A stretch of 46,383 nucleotides of DNA from Nostoc sp. GT001 (lineage in GTDB: Bacteria > Cyanobacteriota > Cyanobacteriia > Cyanobacteriales > Nostocaceae): the NCBI RefSeq assembly GCF_030382115.1, contig NZ_JAUDRJ010000003.1:1836935-1883317 (forward strand), given 5' to 3'. Of this stretch, positions 1-9,542 are shown piece after piece; position 1 is the stretch's first letter, and each line of letters starts with the position of its first letter. The notes beneath the pieces are model-generated. The model was given only the letters and a program-made list of their open reading frames with translations. It searched no databases and was not told the origin of the DNA. The position numbers and the translations under genes are program-made.

Positions 1-1
1 T

Positions 2-35
2 TCCTCGTTCCCAGCCTCCAGGCTGGGAACGAGGA
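2..35. repeat. Perfect palindromic hairpin repeat
   Basis: Two 16-bp arms (2-17 and 20-35) are perfect inverted copies around a 2-base centre. It lies about 80 bases beyond the stop of the exporter gene and could end its transcript, but there is no T-tract typical of an intrinsic terminator. It resembles the dispersed palindromes common in Nostocales genomes. Confidence 0.7.
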
Positions 36-116
36 TGAGGATACAATAAGTCTTTGGGCTTTTCTTAGTGCCATTCGCCCAAGTTCCCTATTCCCCTTTG
101 AAAAACCTTTAGCGAA

Positions 117-1271
117 TTAATTTAAATCAATCTCGGCATCTACTTGCAGATTACTTAGATCGGAGACAAGTTCGCTTCGATCTAGGCGGATTTTAACTTC
201 TACCACTCGGACATCTGATTTTGCTGTCGGATCGTCCCCAATGATGTCGTTTTTAAACACCAATTGACCAATTTTTGTGACAGTGCCAGTCATTTTTTCT
301 TCAAAAACCGGACTGGTAATTGTTGCTCGCTGTCCGACTTTAATCGACTTAACGTCTGTTTCAAACACCTCTGTTACTACATACATATTACGTGTGTTGC
401 CCAGAGCCAGAAGTCCGCGATCGGAAATCACTTCCCCAGCCTGGGTATAAATCTTCAGGACTTGGCCGTTTTTGGGCGCACGGATCATAGTTTGCTCTAA
501 CTGTGCCTGAGCCAGTTTTAAATTTTGGATGGCTGAAATCAACCCACTATGGCTAGCGACTCGCTTTAAATTCATCTCTGAGCGTTTGAGGTTCTCTTGA
601 GCTACTTTGATATCTGCTTGACGGGTGTTGGTTAATTGCTGTAACTTGGCTCTGACTTGACTTAAATTCTCCTGGGTTTGTACAACCAGTAACTTCCTAA
701 TCTCATAATCTTCTTTAGGAACTGCACCTTCAGCATAAAGTTTTGCATAGCGATCGCGTATGATAATTGCCTGTTGTAATTCTGCTTGCGATCGGCGAAC
801 AGCAGCCTCTTGAGAGCTAATTTCTTGCAAACGAGGAGTAGAAATCTGACTAATCTGTGCTTGTGCCTGACTAATCTCAATCTTATTGACGGAGCTATCT
901 GTTTGTATCTGTTTTTGCACCTCTTCTACCTGGCTAGCAACCAAATTTCGTTTAGCCAGAACTTCTTGATGGCTTTTGAGATAAGCCAAGACTTGTCCGG
1001 CTTTAACCCAATCACCCTCAGAAACTTTTAATTTATCAATCTGCGCCCCCACTGGAACTGCAACCTTGGTAATCTCCCCCTCTGGTTCCAACCGCCCCAA
1101 TGCTAGGACTTTTGTTTTTTCAGGGGGCAACGATAACGAAGATGATGAGGCGTTGTTGGCGGGTGACGGGCTAGATACTTTAAACAGGAAAACGTATCCA
1201 GCCCCGATACTTAATGCCAGTAGACCAGCAAAGATACTAAGATTGCGAGCAGTAACAGTATGGGTCATCAT
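117..1271 (-). CDS. devB: DevB-family ABC exporter membrane fusion protein (HlyD-like)
   Basis: This is a periplasmic adaptor that would link an inner-membrane ABC transporter (DevCA type) to an outer-membrane TolC-like channel. It has one N-terminal membrane segment (about residues 9-30), a Ser/Pro-rich stretch, the ALGRLEPEGE motif typical of DevB proteins, a biotinyl-lipoyl-like half (AQIDKLKVSEGDWVKAGQVL), a long Gln/Ala-rich coiled coil (about 105-260), the second lipoyl half (APKNGQVLKI), and a C-terminal beta-barrel ending in DARVVEVKIRL-like sequence. An upstream TTG extends the frame, but the paired ATGs at 1271 and 1268 are likelier starts. It follows the lipase gene by about 20 bases, so the two are probably one operon. 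DevC and DevA are not in the window; 116 bases and a hairpin follow the stop. DevB exporters move heterocyst glycolipids or other lipids, so a role in exporting the nearby lipopolyketide is possible but inferred. Confidence 0.85.
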   Translation of the reverse strand: MMTHTVTARNLSIFAGLLALSIGAGYVFLFKVSSPSPANNASSSSLSLPPEKTKVLALGRLEPEGEITKVAVPVGAQIDKLKVSEGDWVKAGQVLAYLKSHQEVLAKRNLVASQVEEVQKQIQTDSSVNKIEISQAQAQISQISTPRLQEISSQEAAVRRSQAELQQAIIIRDRYAKLYAEGAVPKEDYEIRKLLVVQTQENLSQVRAKLQQLTNTRQADIKVAQENLKRSEMNLKRVASHSGLISAIQNLKLAQAQLEQTMIRAPKNGQVLKIYTQAGEVISDRGLLALGNTRNMYVVTEVFETDVKSIKVGQRATITSPVFEEKMTGTVTKIGQLVFKNDIIGDDPTAKSDVRVVEVKIRLDRSELVSDLSNLQVDAEIDLN

Positions 1272-1293
1272 AAGTAGCAAAAGTTACTAGTTC

Positions 1294-2712
1294 TTATTCG
1301 TTCTTCAAGTTCAGCCCCGATCGCTGAATTTCGCTTTTAAGTTCGTCTAGAGATTGTTTGAGACTACGAATTTCTTCAGATGTCTGTTCTTGAACCCCCC
1401 GCATTTGTTCTTCGGTAGTCATCACAATCTCAGCTTCCTGTTCCTGGAGCATTTCTTGTAAAAAGATGCTGAGAATTCCTCTAATGGGTTGCCACAACTG
1501 ATGCCACCGTTTTTTGTCTTCTTGCAGCAGTTGAATGTAGGTATCGAAGCTGTGAGGGAAAGGAATACCTCCCATAAATTCTGCCGCTCCCCCAAAATTC
1601 AGAGAGACACCGTGATTTCCCAGTCCAATTACGTGATGAACTTCTCCCACATGTTCGTAATTGCCTAAGTAAAGTTCGCCCAATCTCAAGCCATTGCCAG
1701 CAACCATACTTAAAGGGAAAGGAAGGCTAAAGGGTACTAGGGTAAACAGATCCAGTTGATTTTCGATGCGGTAACTAAATCCTTCTCCTAACTGTTCGTT
1801 GTAGTAATTGGCAAAATGGTGATTGCCAACCTTCACAGATCCAAAGGTGTATACTTTGACTCGTAAAGCTGACTCTCCTAAAGAACTAAAACGGCGTTTT
1901 AAGAACAGAGCGCCGAGTTGAGCTAAACCACCACCCAAACTATGTCCCCCTACAAAAACTTCAATCCGACTGGCGTTTTTAGGTATCTTAGGTCTAGAAC
2001 TCAAGCTAGTACCAACCCTGCGACTATTCGATAACTCACTCATTTCTCTAGAGATGTCTTCAAAGTTCAAGAGTTCATCGCGGGCAAAACTCCAGGCTCG
2101 ATTCAGGTTGCCGATCGCATCATAAGAGAAGACTTCCGAAATTAGTTTTTTTAATCGGCGCTCAAAGGCTAATCCGAATCGGATTCCTCCAGCTGCCGCA
2201 ATGGCATGGGCAATAGCAATTTGTTTGGCAGGATTTAAGGTTTGAAATATCTCAAAATCTTGAGCATTAATTTGACCTAAGAGAACCTGAAAAAAGGCAG
2301 CTAGTTCATCTTTGACGGCTTCAAATCCTTCAAAAAATCCCCGTGCGACTTTGACTCGCGTATCTGGTAGAGAACCATAGTTAATTAATGACCAATTGAG
2401 ATCGGTCAAAATATCCGTTAATTCAATTTGACCGCGATCGGTAACAATAGTGCCTCGAAAAATCACCGCCAATTGATTACTTCCTTCCCGTTTAAAAATG
2501 AAACCTCGGATATTATTTTCATTATTCTGCAAGCTATGAACTAATTTCCAGCCCTCATTCTTATACAGAGAGTTATAGATATCTTGGACTTCGGCATCCT
2601 CAACAGAGCCTCCTCCGACTTGAAATATTTCATAACTTCGTTTGGAGAACTTAGCCATTAAAATCGCTTCATCAAAGCTAAAACCACTGCGAAGCTTTAA
2701 AGGTATACTCAT
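1294..2712 (-). CDS. Class 3 lipase-like alpha/beta hydrolase
   Basis: The clearest signature is the nucleophile elbow GGHSLGGGLAQLGALF near the middle of the protein, the GHSLGG form of fungal-type (class 3) lipases. An upstream segment (IFRGTIVTDRG, then DILTDLNW) matches the oxyanion-hole and Asp-rich region that precedes it. Later VYTFGSVKVGNHHFANYY fits the FGxPRVGN-like block of the family. A catalytic His could be one of those in EVHHVIGLGNHGV. The C-terminus is charged and predicted helical or coiled coil. A TTG at 2751 opens the frame earlier, but ATG at 2712 (MSIPLKLRSG) is preferred. No signal peptide is evident. The substrate is unknown; its place beside an exporter and lipid-like PKS genes makes a lipid ester plausible. 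Confidence 0.75.
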   Translation of the reverse strand: MSIPLKLRSGFSFDEAILMAKFSKRSYEIFQVGGGSVEDAEVQDIYNSLYKNEGWKLVHSLQNNENNIRGFIFKREGSNQLAVIFRGTIVTDRGQIELTDILTDLNWSLINYGSLPDTRVKVARGFFEGFEAVKDELAAFFQVLLGQINAQDFEIFQTLNPAKQIAIAHAIAAAGGIRFGLAFERRLKKLISEVFSYDAIGNLNRAWSFARDELLNFEDISREMSELSNSRRVGTSLSSRPKIPKNASRIEVFVGGHSLGGGLAQLGALFLKRRFSSLGESALRVKVYTFGSVKVGNHHFANYYNEQLGEGFSYRIENQLDLFTLVPFSLPFPLSMVAGNGLRLGELYLGNYEHVGEVHHVIGLGNHGVSLNFGGAAEFMGGIPFPHSFDTYIQLLQEDKKRWHQLWQPIRGILSIFLQEMLQEQEAEIVMTTEEQMRGVQEQTSEEIRSLKQSLDELKSEIQRSGLNLKNE

Positions 2713-3014
2713 AAGAAGTAGGTCGGTGTGAATATTTATTATTGGAATCAAGCAGCAGCCAGCTACGCTGGAGGCAGAAGGAAAAAGGATTTAAGCTATT
2801 TCATTTTTCTTTACATAGTTTGGTTTTTTGAAGTCGTTCTACTGATGTTTGACTTTTATCCTCTGAATATAGATGGTGACTTGATAGGATAATATCAGTT
2901 AGTGCTGTTTTATAACTATCAGTAATCAAATTGGAAACTTTGGTTATTATTTATTTTTATAAATCTCCTGATAGTATTATCAAGCTAATAGAAGACTGCT
3001 AGGAAAGGCAAAAT
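2713..3014. other. Intergenic region without recognised genes
   Basis: About 300 bases separate the PKS operon's last gene from the lipase gene, both on the minus strand. It is AT-rich in its middle (about 2880-2990). I see no convincing hairpin terminator or open frame. It probably holds the promoter of the lipase-devB pair. Confidence 0.5.
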
Positions 3015-5939
3015 CTACAACACCTCCATCTTTTGAACCTGCACGCGATCGAGACAAGCTTTTAGCTTTTCGGCAAGTACCTCTACATGGGGCGGGAGGA
3101 CTAAATTCAGATGGTTTCCCGGAATTTGATGAATCTCAACTCCGCCGATCGCTAGATCGCCCCAGCCAAGGGTTGCATCTTGGGGATTTTTTCCAGTTTG
3201 TTTGCTCGTCCGAAAGAGGGTAACTTTACCTGGATAAGGCTGTGGCTTGTATTTGAGGAGGGCTGAGTTGTTAGCTTGTATGACTTGAAATAGCCGTCGC
3301 GCAGCTGGTTGGAAAAGCTTACTCAGCTTGGACTGGTGGGCGACAACCTTAGCTATACTCCCTGGCTCAACCAAAAAATGCAATGGCTTCGAGGTCTTAG
3401 TTCCAATCTGTTGGGTAAGTTGTCGTTCTTCGACAGCAGTCAGAAAATGGTCTACTGTCTCATCCAGATAAGGGCCAAGATTGCGAAGCACGGAATTCAC
3501 CAGAAATTTAGCCATTTGGAAGAAATTCTGAGTGCGATTGTCGCAAAAGGCAGGAGTATCAATCAGTGCCAGTAAGACAATGGTCTGTCCTGCTTGCTGT
3601 AGCTGTTGGGCCATTTCAAATGCCACCAGCGCCCCAAAAGACCAACCTCCTAGACAATAGGGGCCTTCTGGCTGCACCTGTTGGATACCGTGGATATACT
3701 CAGCAGCAATGTCTTCTATACAATCTTTTGATTTGCCTTCGCCAGTAATCCCCGCAGATTGTAGCCCGTAGAAAGGTTGTTCTTGACCCAATAACTCTGC
3801 CAAGTCGGAGTAAACGGAAGCAACACCCATCACCGGATGAATGCAGAAAAAGGGTAGCTTTTCGCCTTGCTGCTGAGAATTGACTCCAGTCAATTGTCTG
3901 AGAATTTGAGCAGCGAGATTTGCGATCGTTACACCTTCGAGAAACTTGACTACAGGAACATTGACTCCTAGATCGACTTCGATTTGATGTTTAATCTCGA
4001 TCGCAGTCAAGGAATCGAGGCCTAGCTGATGCAAGGGTTGTTGGGGATGGAGTTTTGCCAAGTCAACTTTCAATCCCCTGGCTAGTTTTGCTTGAATGTA
4101 AGACTCCAAGTGCTGCTGTCTTTGTGTAGGAGCGATCGCTAACAGTTCTGCTGCTGTGAGTTTATATTCGCTATCTGTGCCATCCCATTGGGGCAAGATG
4201 TCAGCAGCAATCATGTCTAAACTACCTGTTTGAAATCCATTGCGGCAAGCAGTACGGGAAATCTTACCACTTGAAGTTTTGGGAATGCTGGCAGTCTTGA
4301 GCAGCAACACTGCATAAACTGATAACTCATGAACCTGTGACACCGCTTGCCGAATTGCCGCGATCGCTTCATCTGCATTGAGCTTTCTTAAGTAAGTTCG
4401 CTCGATTTCTTGAGCCACGACGATTCTTTCTTCTCCTTCTACCTCAATGGCAAACACTGCTCCACAGCCTTGTCTGAGAGCCGAATGGCTTTCCTGCACC
4501 GTCAGTTCAATGTCTTGAGGATAGTAATTGCGACCTCGAATCACAATTAAATCCTTGAGTCGCCCGGTAACAAATAATTCACCATTATGCAGAAATCCCA
4601 GGTCGCCCGTTCGCAGAAACGAACCCCCGCCTGTATCGTCTAAACAGGCATAGAATGTTTCTTGCGTCTCTTGGGGTTTCTGCCAGTATCCTTGAGCAAT
4701 ACTCGCTCCTGTAACCCAAATTTCTCCAACTGTACCATCTGGACATCTCTGGAAAGATTGCGGATTGGCGATCGCAATTGTTTGACCTAACCCCGTTTTA
4801 CCTTGCCCAACAATCTTTATACTATGCTGCTGTTGCTCTGCACACAGCACAACTTGGTTTTGTTCGAGAGCAGCACTTTCTAGATTACACACCGTTGGGT
4901 AGCACTCTTTTACCCCCCCGGAAATCAACAATGTGCCTTCAGCCATCCCATAGCAAGGATAAAAAGCTTCCGGGCGAAAGCCGTAAGGCTCAAACTTGTT
5001 AACAAATCGCTCTAGGGTCTGGGCACGAACTGGTTCGGCACCATTGAAAGCAACTTTCCAACTGCTCAGATCGAGACCCACTAATTGTTCTGGCTGAATC
5101 TTCTGTACACACAAATCATAAGCAAAATTCGGCCCGCCGCTAATTGTCGCTTGATAGCGGGAAATTGCTTCTAACCAACGGTATGGCTTCTGCAAAAAGG
5201 CAACGGGCGACATCAAAATTATTGAGGAACCGACGTAGAGGGGTTGGAGGATGCCGCCGATTAAGCCCATATCATGATAAGGGGGCAGCCAGGATACGTC
5301 TAATTGGTTGGGAGTGGTTTGGAAAAACTGATGAATCAGTTCTAAATTGTGTAGTAAGTTGCCATGACTGACCATAACCCCCTTGGGTGTCCCGGTTGAG
5401 CCAGAGGTGTATTGCAGAAATGCGATCGCGTTTGGATCGATAACGGGTTCGTGCCATAACTCTGCTTGCTGATTCGCGATGGTGTCTGTAGTTAAAATCT
5501 GTTTTGTAGCCAGTTCTGGATGATGCGTAAACTGAGTAGCGATGGTAGTGAGCAGAGAGGTTGTAGTCAGGGCAACACTAGCCTGGGCATCTGCCATAAT
5601 TGCCATCAGCCTGGAGATGGACTGATTTTGTCGAGGTGGATAAGCAGGAACGGCGATCGCACCAGCATATAAGCAGCCAAAGAAGGCAGTAATGAAATCA
5701 AGACCAGGTGGGTAGAGAAGCAGGACACGCTCATGCTTGGCACTGACAGTTTGCAGTTGCACCGCGATCGCTCGTGCCGATAAATCTAGTTCTCCATAGG
5801 TGAGACTAATTACTTCCTTTTCTCCATCCAGCAAAAAACTATAGGCGAGGCGATCGGGTTGTTGTTCGGCGCGATAACGCGTCAACTCTACTAAATTTTT
5901 GACTGACAAACTGGATGTTAACAATTCATTGAATACCAT
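3015..5939 (-). CDS. FAAL-ACP-thioesterase trimodular protein
   Basis: This is an intact 974-residue protein. Residues 1 to about 590 are a fatty-acyl-AMP ligase: ATP-binding core [18 protein letters not shown] near 176, RTGDLGFLHNGELFVTGRLKD, and SIPKTSSGKISR near the end. An acyl carrier protein follows, with its phosphopantetheine Ser in LGLDSLTAIEIK near 643. A type I thioesterase occupies about 700-970, with nucleophile GGWSFGALVAFEM near 766, an Asp in ALIDTPAF and a His in GNHLNLV. It would activate a free fatty acid, load it on its own ACP and offer hydrolytic or transfer release. The start ATG has a good ribosome site (GGAGAGGG, about 7 bases upstream). It is the last gene of the minus operon. 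Having both a loading and a releasing domain in one terminal protein is odd: the FAAL may feed a second acyl group to be joined or released by the TE. Confidence 0.9.
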   Translation of the reverse strand: MVFNELLTSSLSVKNLVELTRYRAEQQPDRLAYSFLLDGEKEVISLTYGELDLSARAIAVQLQTVSAKHERVLLLYPPGLDFITAFFGCLYAGAIAVPAYPPRQNQSISRLMAIMADAQASVALTTTSLLTTIATQFTHHPELATKQILTTDTIANQQAELWHEPVIDPNAIAFLQYTSGSTGTPKGVMVSHGNLLHNLELIHQFFQTTPNQLDVSWLPPYHDMGLIGGILQPLYVGSSIILMSPVAFLQKPYRWLEAISRYQATISGGPNFAYDLCVQKIQPEQLVGLDLSSWKVAFNGAEPVRAQTLERFVNKFEPYGFRPEAFYPCYGMAEGTLLISGGVKECYPTVCNLESAALEQNQVVLCAEQQQHSIKIVGQGKTGLGQTIAIANPQSFQRCPDGTVGEIWVTGASIAQGYWQKPQETQETFYACLDDTGGGSFLRTGDLGFLHNGELFVTGRLKDLIVIRGRNYYPQDIELTVQESHSALRQGCGAVFAIEVEGEERIVVAQEIERTYLRKLNADEAIAAIRQAVSQVHELSVYAVLLLKTASIPKTSSGKISRTACRNGFQTGSLDMIAADILPQWDGTDSEYKLTAAELLAIAPTQRQQHLESYIQAKLARGLKVDLAKLHPQQPLHQLGLDSLTAIEIKHQIEVDLGVNVPVVKFLEGVTIANLAAQILRQLTGVNSQQQGEKLPFFCIHPVMGVASVYSDLAELLGQEQPFYGLQSAGITGEGKSKDCIEDIAAEYIHGIQQVQPEGPYCLGGWSFGALVAFEMAQQLQQAGQTIVLLALIDTPAFCDNRTQNFFQMAKFLVNSVLRNLGPYLDETVDHFLTAVEERQLTQQIGTKTSKPLHFLVEPGSIAKVVAHQSKLSKLFQPAARRLFQVIQANNSALLKYKPQPYPGKVTLFRTSKQTGKNPQDATLGWGDLAIGGVEIHQIPGNHLNLVLPPHVEVLAEKLKACLDRVQVQKMEVL

Positions 5940-5988
5940 ATTTAGCCCTCTCCAAAACCCGATCTGCTGATGATTTTGCTAGTTTTGT

Positions 5989-6012
5989 GGGATGGGCCGA
6001 AAAGCCCGTCCC
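5989..6012. repeat. Hairpin between PKS genes
   Basis: GGGATGGGC and GCCCGTCCC form a 9-bp stem with one G-T pair and a 6-base loop. The sequence resembles the GGGTGGGC-rich dispersed repeat at 25937-26059 and near 42640. It lies in the 137-base gap between KS-ACP and FAAL-ACP-TE and could attenuate transcription. Confidence 0.5.
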
Positions 6013-6076
6013 TTGTATTTCAAGACTCTCGTGTCGCCTACCCTACAAGAATCATCCCTTGATTCATCAACTGAGG

Positions 6077-8402
6077 CTAAAGAGTTAACTCCTCTATTTC
6101 CTCAACAAAATTAGCAATCTGAATAGTTGGTATCAAATTTTTCAAAATTAATTGTTCGTGGCAAGCTTGAGCTAATTCCGCAATGCTGGGACTAGCAATA
6201 AACTGTTCAATTGGCAGTTCAATCTTTAAATTGGTGACAATGTGATTTCTGAGACTCACAGCCATCAGAGAATCGATGCCCATACTATTAAGTGGCTTTT
6301 GGACATCAACTTGAACAGCTTCACACTCTAAGGCTTGGACAACTTGTGCTTGAATGTAAGTGCTTAATAAATCGGTGCGTTGGCTATTTGCCGCTACTGA
6401 CCATTGCTTTATAATATCAATCTGAGAACCGTTGGATATAACCGCACTAGAGGCTTGGGCAGTATTAGATTCTCCTAATCTATCTTGCCGTGAGGCTTCT
6501 GATTCCTGCCAGTAACGCTGTCGTTGCCACGGATAGGATGGCAAACGCACAAAACAACCACCATGAGGATAAAGAGCGTTCCAATCAATTGAATCTTCTA
6601 GGGTATAGCGCTCTGCTAAGGAATTCAATATCTGAGCGCGTTCAGTAGCAAAATTTAGAATTTTGAATTGAGGACTTCTCCCCTGCCCCTCTGCTCCTCG
6701 GTCACTGAGCTTGTCCTGAGCGTAGCCGAAGGGCGTAGCCGTTGGCGTTCGCGTTAGCGTCTCTGAAAGAGAAGCCTCTCGTAGAGAAGTGCTGCCCCTC
6801 TGCTCCCCCTGTTGCTCTACATAGCCAGAAAACATCGAGGGGCGGCTTTCTTGTGCGAGAAAAGCCATTAAATGCTCGGTGAGTTGTTTCTTAGAATCAA
6901 CCACCATTGCCAAACGGTAGGAGTGATGGCTACGGCGCAGACTAGTTGTATAGCAAATGTCTGCCAATAAAATTGCCGCGTCATCCTGGGCAGTAAAAAA
7001 CTCAATATAAGCTTTAGCAAAGGCTTTCAAAGCCTCTGGAGTACGAGCTGACATTAAAAAAATTTGTGGTTGATTAGCGATCGCAGTATCAATTGGCAAG
7101 GATTCTACACCTTGCAGAATCACATGAACATTCGTGCCCCCCAGACCAAAACCATTCACACTCACGATCGGTGGTTGATTATCCTTATTTGTTAGTGGTT
7201 CGAGAGATTGTGCCACGCGCAACCGCAGTTCCTCCCAAGGAATTTTGGGATTGGGGGTTTGAAAATGCAGATTGGGTGGAATCTGACGATGGCTAACTGC
7301 TAGCGCTGCTTTAATGAGTCCACCAATGCCGGCAGCCGCTTCCATGTGTCCAATATTTGTTTTCACAGATCCGATGGCGCATTCATTGCCCAAAGAGCGA
7401 TCACTGCCGATGACAGCCCCGATCGCTTTGGCTTCAATCTCATCCCCCATCGGTGAACCGGAGCCTTGAGTTTCTACATACTGCACCTGCTGAGGGAGAA
7501 TTCCTGCCCGCTGATAGGCTTTTTCCATGACTACCTGCTGCGCCAAAGTTTCGGGGGCTGTAAAACTGCTGCCGCGACCATTCTGGTTGACAGCACTACT
7601 GCGGATCGTTGCATAAATAGCATCACCGTCAGCTAGGGCATGAGATAGCGGCTTCAGAACAACAACCCCCACCCCTTCAGCCCGGACAAAACCATCTGCT
7701 GCGGCATCAAAACTCTTGCAACGACCATCCGCAGACAGCAAAAATGCCTTACTCATGGCGATGCTGATTTCTGGTTTGAAGATGACATTGACCCCACCGA
7801 GCGAGGGCAAGGCTACATTCACCATTCCAGAGACTAGAGCAAGCAAAGTGAACGGCGACTAATGACGAGGCACAGCCAGCGTCAATCGGCAGACTGGGGC
7901 CTGTGAAGTCAAAGCAATAGGAAATGCGATTTGGTACCAAGTTGAGGTTTGAGCTAACTATGGTATGGGCATTGATCGCATCACGATTGCGCTCATCCAT
8001 TTGAATGTAACTGTAATCTCGGTTAAGTACCCCAATAAAAACCCCGGTATCGCTGCCAGCCAGATGTTCCGGTGCTTGCCCAGCATCTTCTAGCGCCTCC
8101 CACGCCGTTTCTAACAAGAGTCGTTGTTGAGGGTCAATCCGAGCCGCCTCAGCGCTGGAAATCCCAAAGAATTTGGCATCAAACTGGTCTATTTGGTCGA
8201 GAAACCCACCCCAACGGCTGTACATTTTACCTGGTTCTACCGGATCGGGATGATAAAATTTGTTGACGTTCCAGCGATCGCTAGGAATTTCTGTAATTGC
8301 ATCCCTGCCATTTTGCAACAGGTTCCAGAAGCCAGCTGGGCTTTGGACACCTCCAGGAAAGCGACAACCAATACCAACAATTGCAATGGGTTCTGGAATC
8401 AT
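6077..8402 (-). CDS. AT-less KS-ACP polyketide synthase, non-elongating-type KS; one frameshift near 7799
   Basis: Two overlapping frames (8402 to about 7799, then to 6077) join into about 774 residues if one base in GCT[C]GGT at 7799 is removed, restoring LALAGGVNVIF. The KS begins at EPIAIVGIGCRFPGG. Its Cys is present (DAGCASSLVA, codon 7872-7874), but the HGTGT block reads QGSGSPMGD, so the first catalytic His is Gln (codon 7466-7468). KTNIGHMEAAAG is intact. Cys-Gln-His is the pattern of non-elongating, transacylating KS domains. After the KS comes the usual KS-AT linker (TSLRRSHHSYRLAMV), but no acyltransferase: about 50 residues of repeat-derived sequence lead straight to the post-AT linker (RLPSYPWQRQRYW). 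An ACP follows (GIDSLMAVSL, Ser codon near 6272) with an acidic tail. It sits between the radical SAM genes and FAAL-ACP-TE, so a transfer or holding role late in the pathway is likely. Confidence 0.85.
6660..6815. repeat. Repeat-derived insert replacing the AT region of KS-ACP
   Basis: The stretch contains CTGCCCCTCTGCTCC-type short repeats, a copy of the dispersed ACTGAGC...GTAGCCGAAG repeat, and GCGTAGCCGTTGGCGTTCGC-like sequence. It is translated in frame within KS-ACP exactly where an AT would lie. Confidence 0.7.
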
Positions 8403-8426
8403 AAGCTATTAACTCTTGTGTGAATC

Positions 8427-9503
8427 TCAGGTAAAACCTGAACGCTCAGCTTCAAAGTCAATAGCTCTGGCAGTCAGGTAAAACATATACATTGTTGTCA
8501 GCCAGTTGGTAAACTCCTGCTTAGAACCTAAATGCCGCTCCATATTCAGCATAATCCAGCCAATCTGCGACCAGGTTTGATAACAGGTTGAGCAATCGGG
8601 ATGTTCGCTGGTGCAGCATGTCCTGGTTGATTTGGCATCAGGATTGTAAGCACGAAAGTGGAGATTATAGGGTTTACCATTTTGGAATCGGGCTGCATTC
8701 TCTGGGCGATTTTCACTGATGCAAGGACAGACATCATAGCCCCAGGTTTCATCGTACATTTGCCCTGTAGTAAACACTTGATTCATGTATGAAGTCATCA
8801 AGATACGATCGGGATAGCGGGCAATCATCCGGTCGATTTCATGACGCACATCTGCAAACCCGCGATCGTCATCATAAACACCCCCTAACCCCGCTTTATC
8901 CCCGTAAAAGTTAAATATTACAAAGTTACCGTTCTCGACACATTGTTCAACAACTCGTTCGATTTCATGGGCATTACCAGCAGTGGTGGTGTAGTACCAA
9001 AAGACTCGGCGATCGTCTTTGTAATTTTTGAGAGCCTTGCTGAAAACATCTAATTTGCCTCCTCCGCGTAGCTTTTTATCGGTTTCGCGATCGCCCCAAA
9101 GAGAAACACTGATTGTTATATTTTCAAACCCCTCATAAGGGATTTTGATCATCCCGTTTGTGACGACAATCATCCAAAAATTTTGCGCCAGCTTTCGCAA
9201 TCGATCTAGCATTAGGGTAGGCTCACCTCCAACTGCTGTAATGTAGTTAGTGCCTCTAGCTTTTTCTTGTGCAATTAAAGCCTCAAATTCAGCATCGTCT
9301 TTAGGTGCTGCATTTTGATCCAAGTCGTCGGTGAAAAAACAACAACCCTCACACCGCAGATTACATAGATGAGTTAAGTCTACAGAGATTCCTTTAATGG
9401 CACCCGCTTTTCTAACCTGGGTGAATAGGTGATGTAGAAAGGGGTCTTCTAAATACTCCATTAAGGGATCTTGTACCTCGGTTTCTATTACCTGAGTAGC
9501 CAT
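8427..9503 (-). CDS. Radical SAM enzyme, second of a tandem pair
   Basis: The 358-residue protein has the radical SAM cluster motif CNLRCEGC near residue 47 (CxxxCxxC), followed by a GGEP motif (AVGGEPTLML) that binds the SAM amino group, and NGMIKI and ISVSLWGD strands of the partial TIM barrel. Its C-terminal part carries further cysteines (YDVCPCI, then TCCTSEHPDCSTCYQTW), which could bind an auxiliary iron-sulfur cluster. No B12-binding domain is seen. It starts at ATG (MATQVIETEV) with AAGGAAA upstream and lies 39 bases behind its paralogue. The two proteins are collinear and clearly homologous from end to end. The reaction is unknown. Its place between the beta-branching ACP and KS-ACP suggests action on an ACP-bound or released lipopolyketide; methylation, desaturation, cyclisation or C-C bond formation are all possible. 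Confidence 0.88.
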   Translation of the reverse strand: MATQVIETEVQDPLMEYLEDPFLHHLFTQVRKAGAIKGISVDLTHLCNLRCEGCCFFTDDLDQNAAPKDDAEFEALIAQEKARGTNYITAVGGEPTLMLDRLRKLAQNFWMIVVTNGMIKIPYEGFENITISVSLWGDRETDKKLRGGGKLDVFSKALKNYKDDRRVFWYYTTTAGNAHEIERVVEQCVENGNFVIFNFYGDKAGLGGVYDDDRGFADVRHEIDRMIARYPDRILMTSYMNQVFTTGQMYDETWGYDVCPCISENRPENAARFQNGKPYNLHFRAYNPDAKSTRTCCTSEHPDCSTCYQTWSQIGWIMLNMERHLGSKQEFTNWLTTMYMFYLTARAIDFEAERSGFT

Positions 9504-9542
9504 AGCAATTTATTTCCTTTGCGAAAAACCGAGCAATGATGA

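Noticed and set aside
6077..8402. KS-ACP as the standard decarboxylating KS (CurC/PksF) of the HMGS cassette
   Set aside because: That type usually has Ser or another residue for Cys and keeps both His. This one keeps Cys and loses the HGTGT His.
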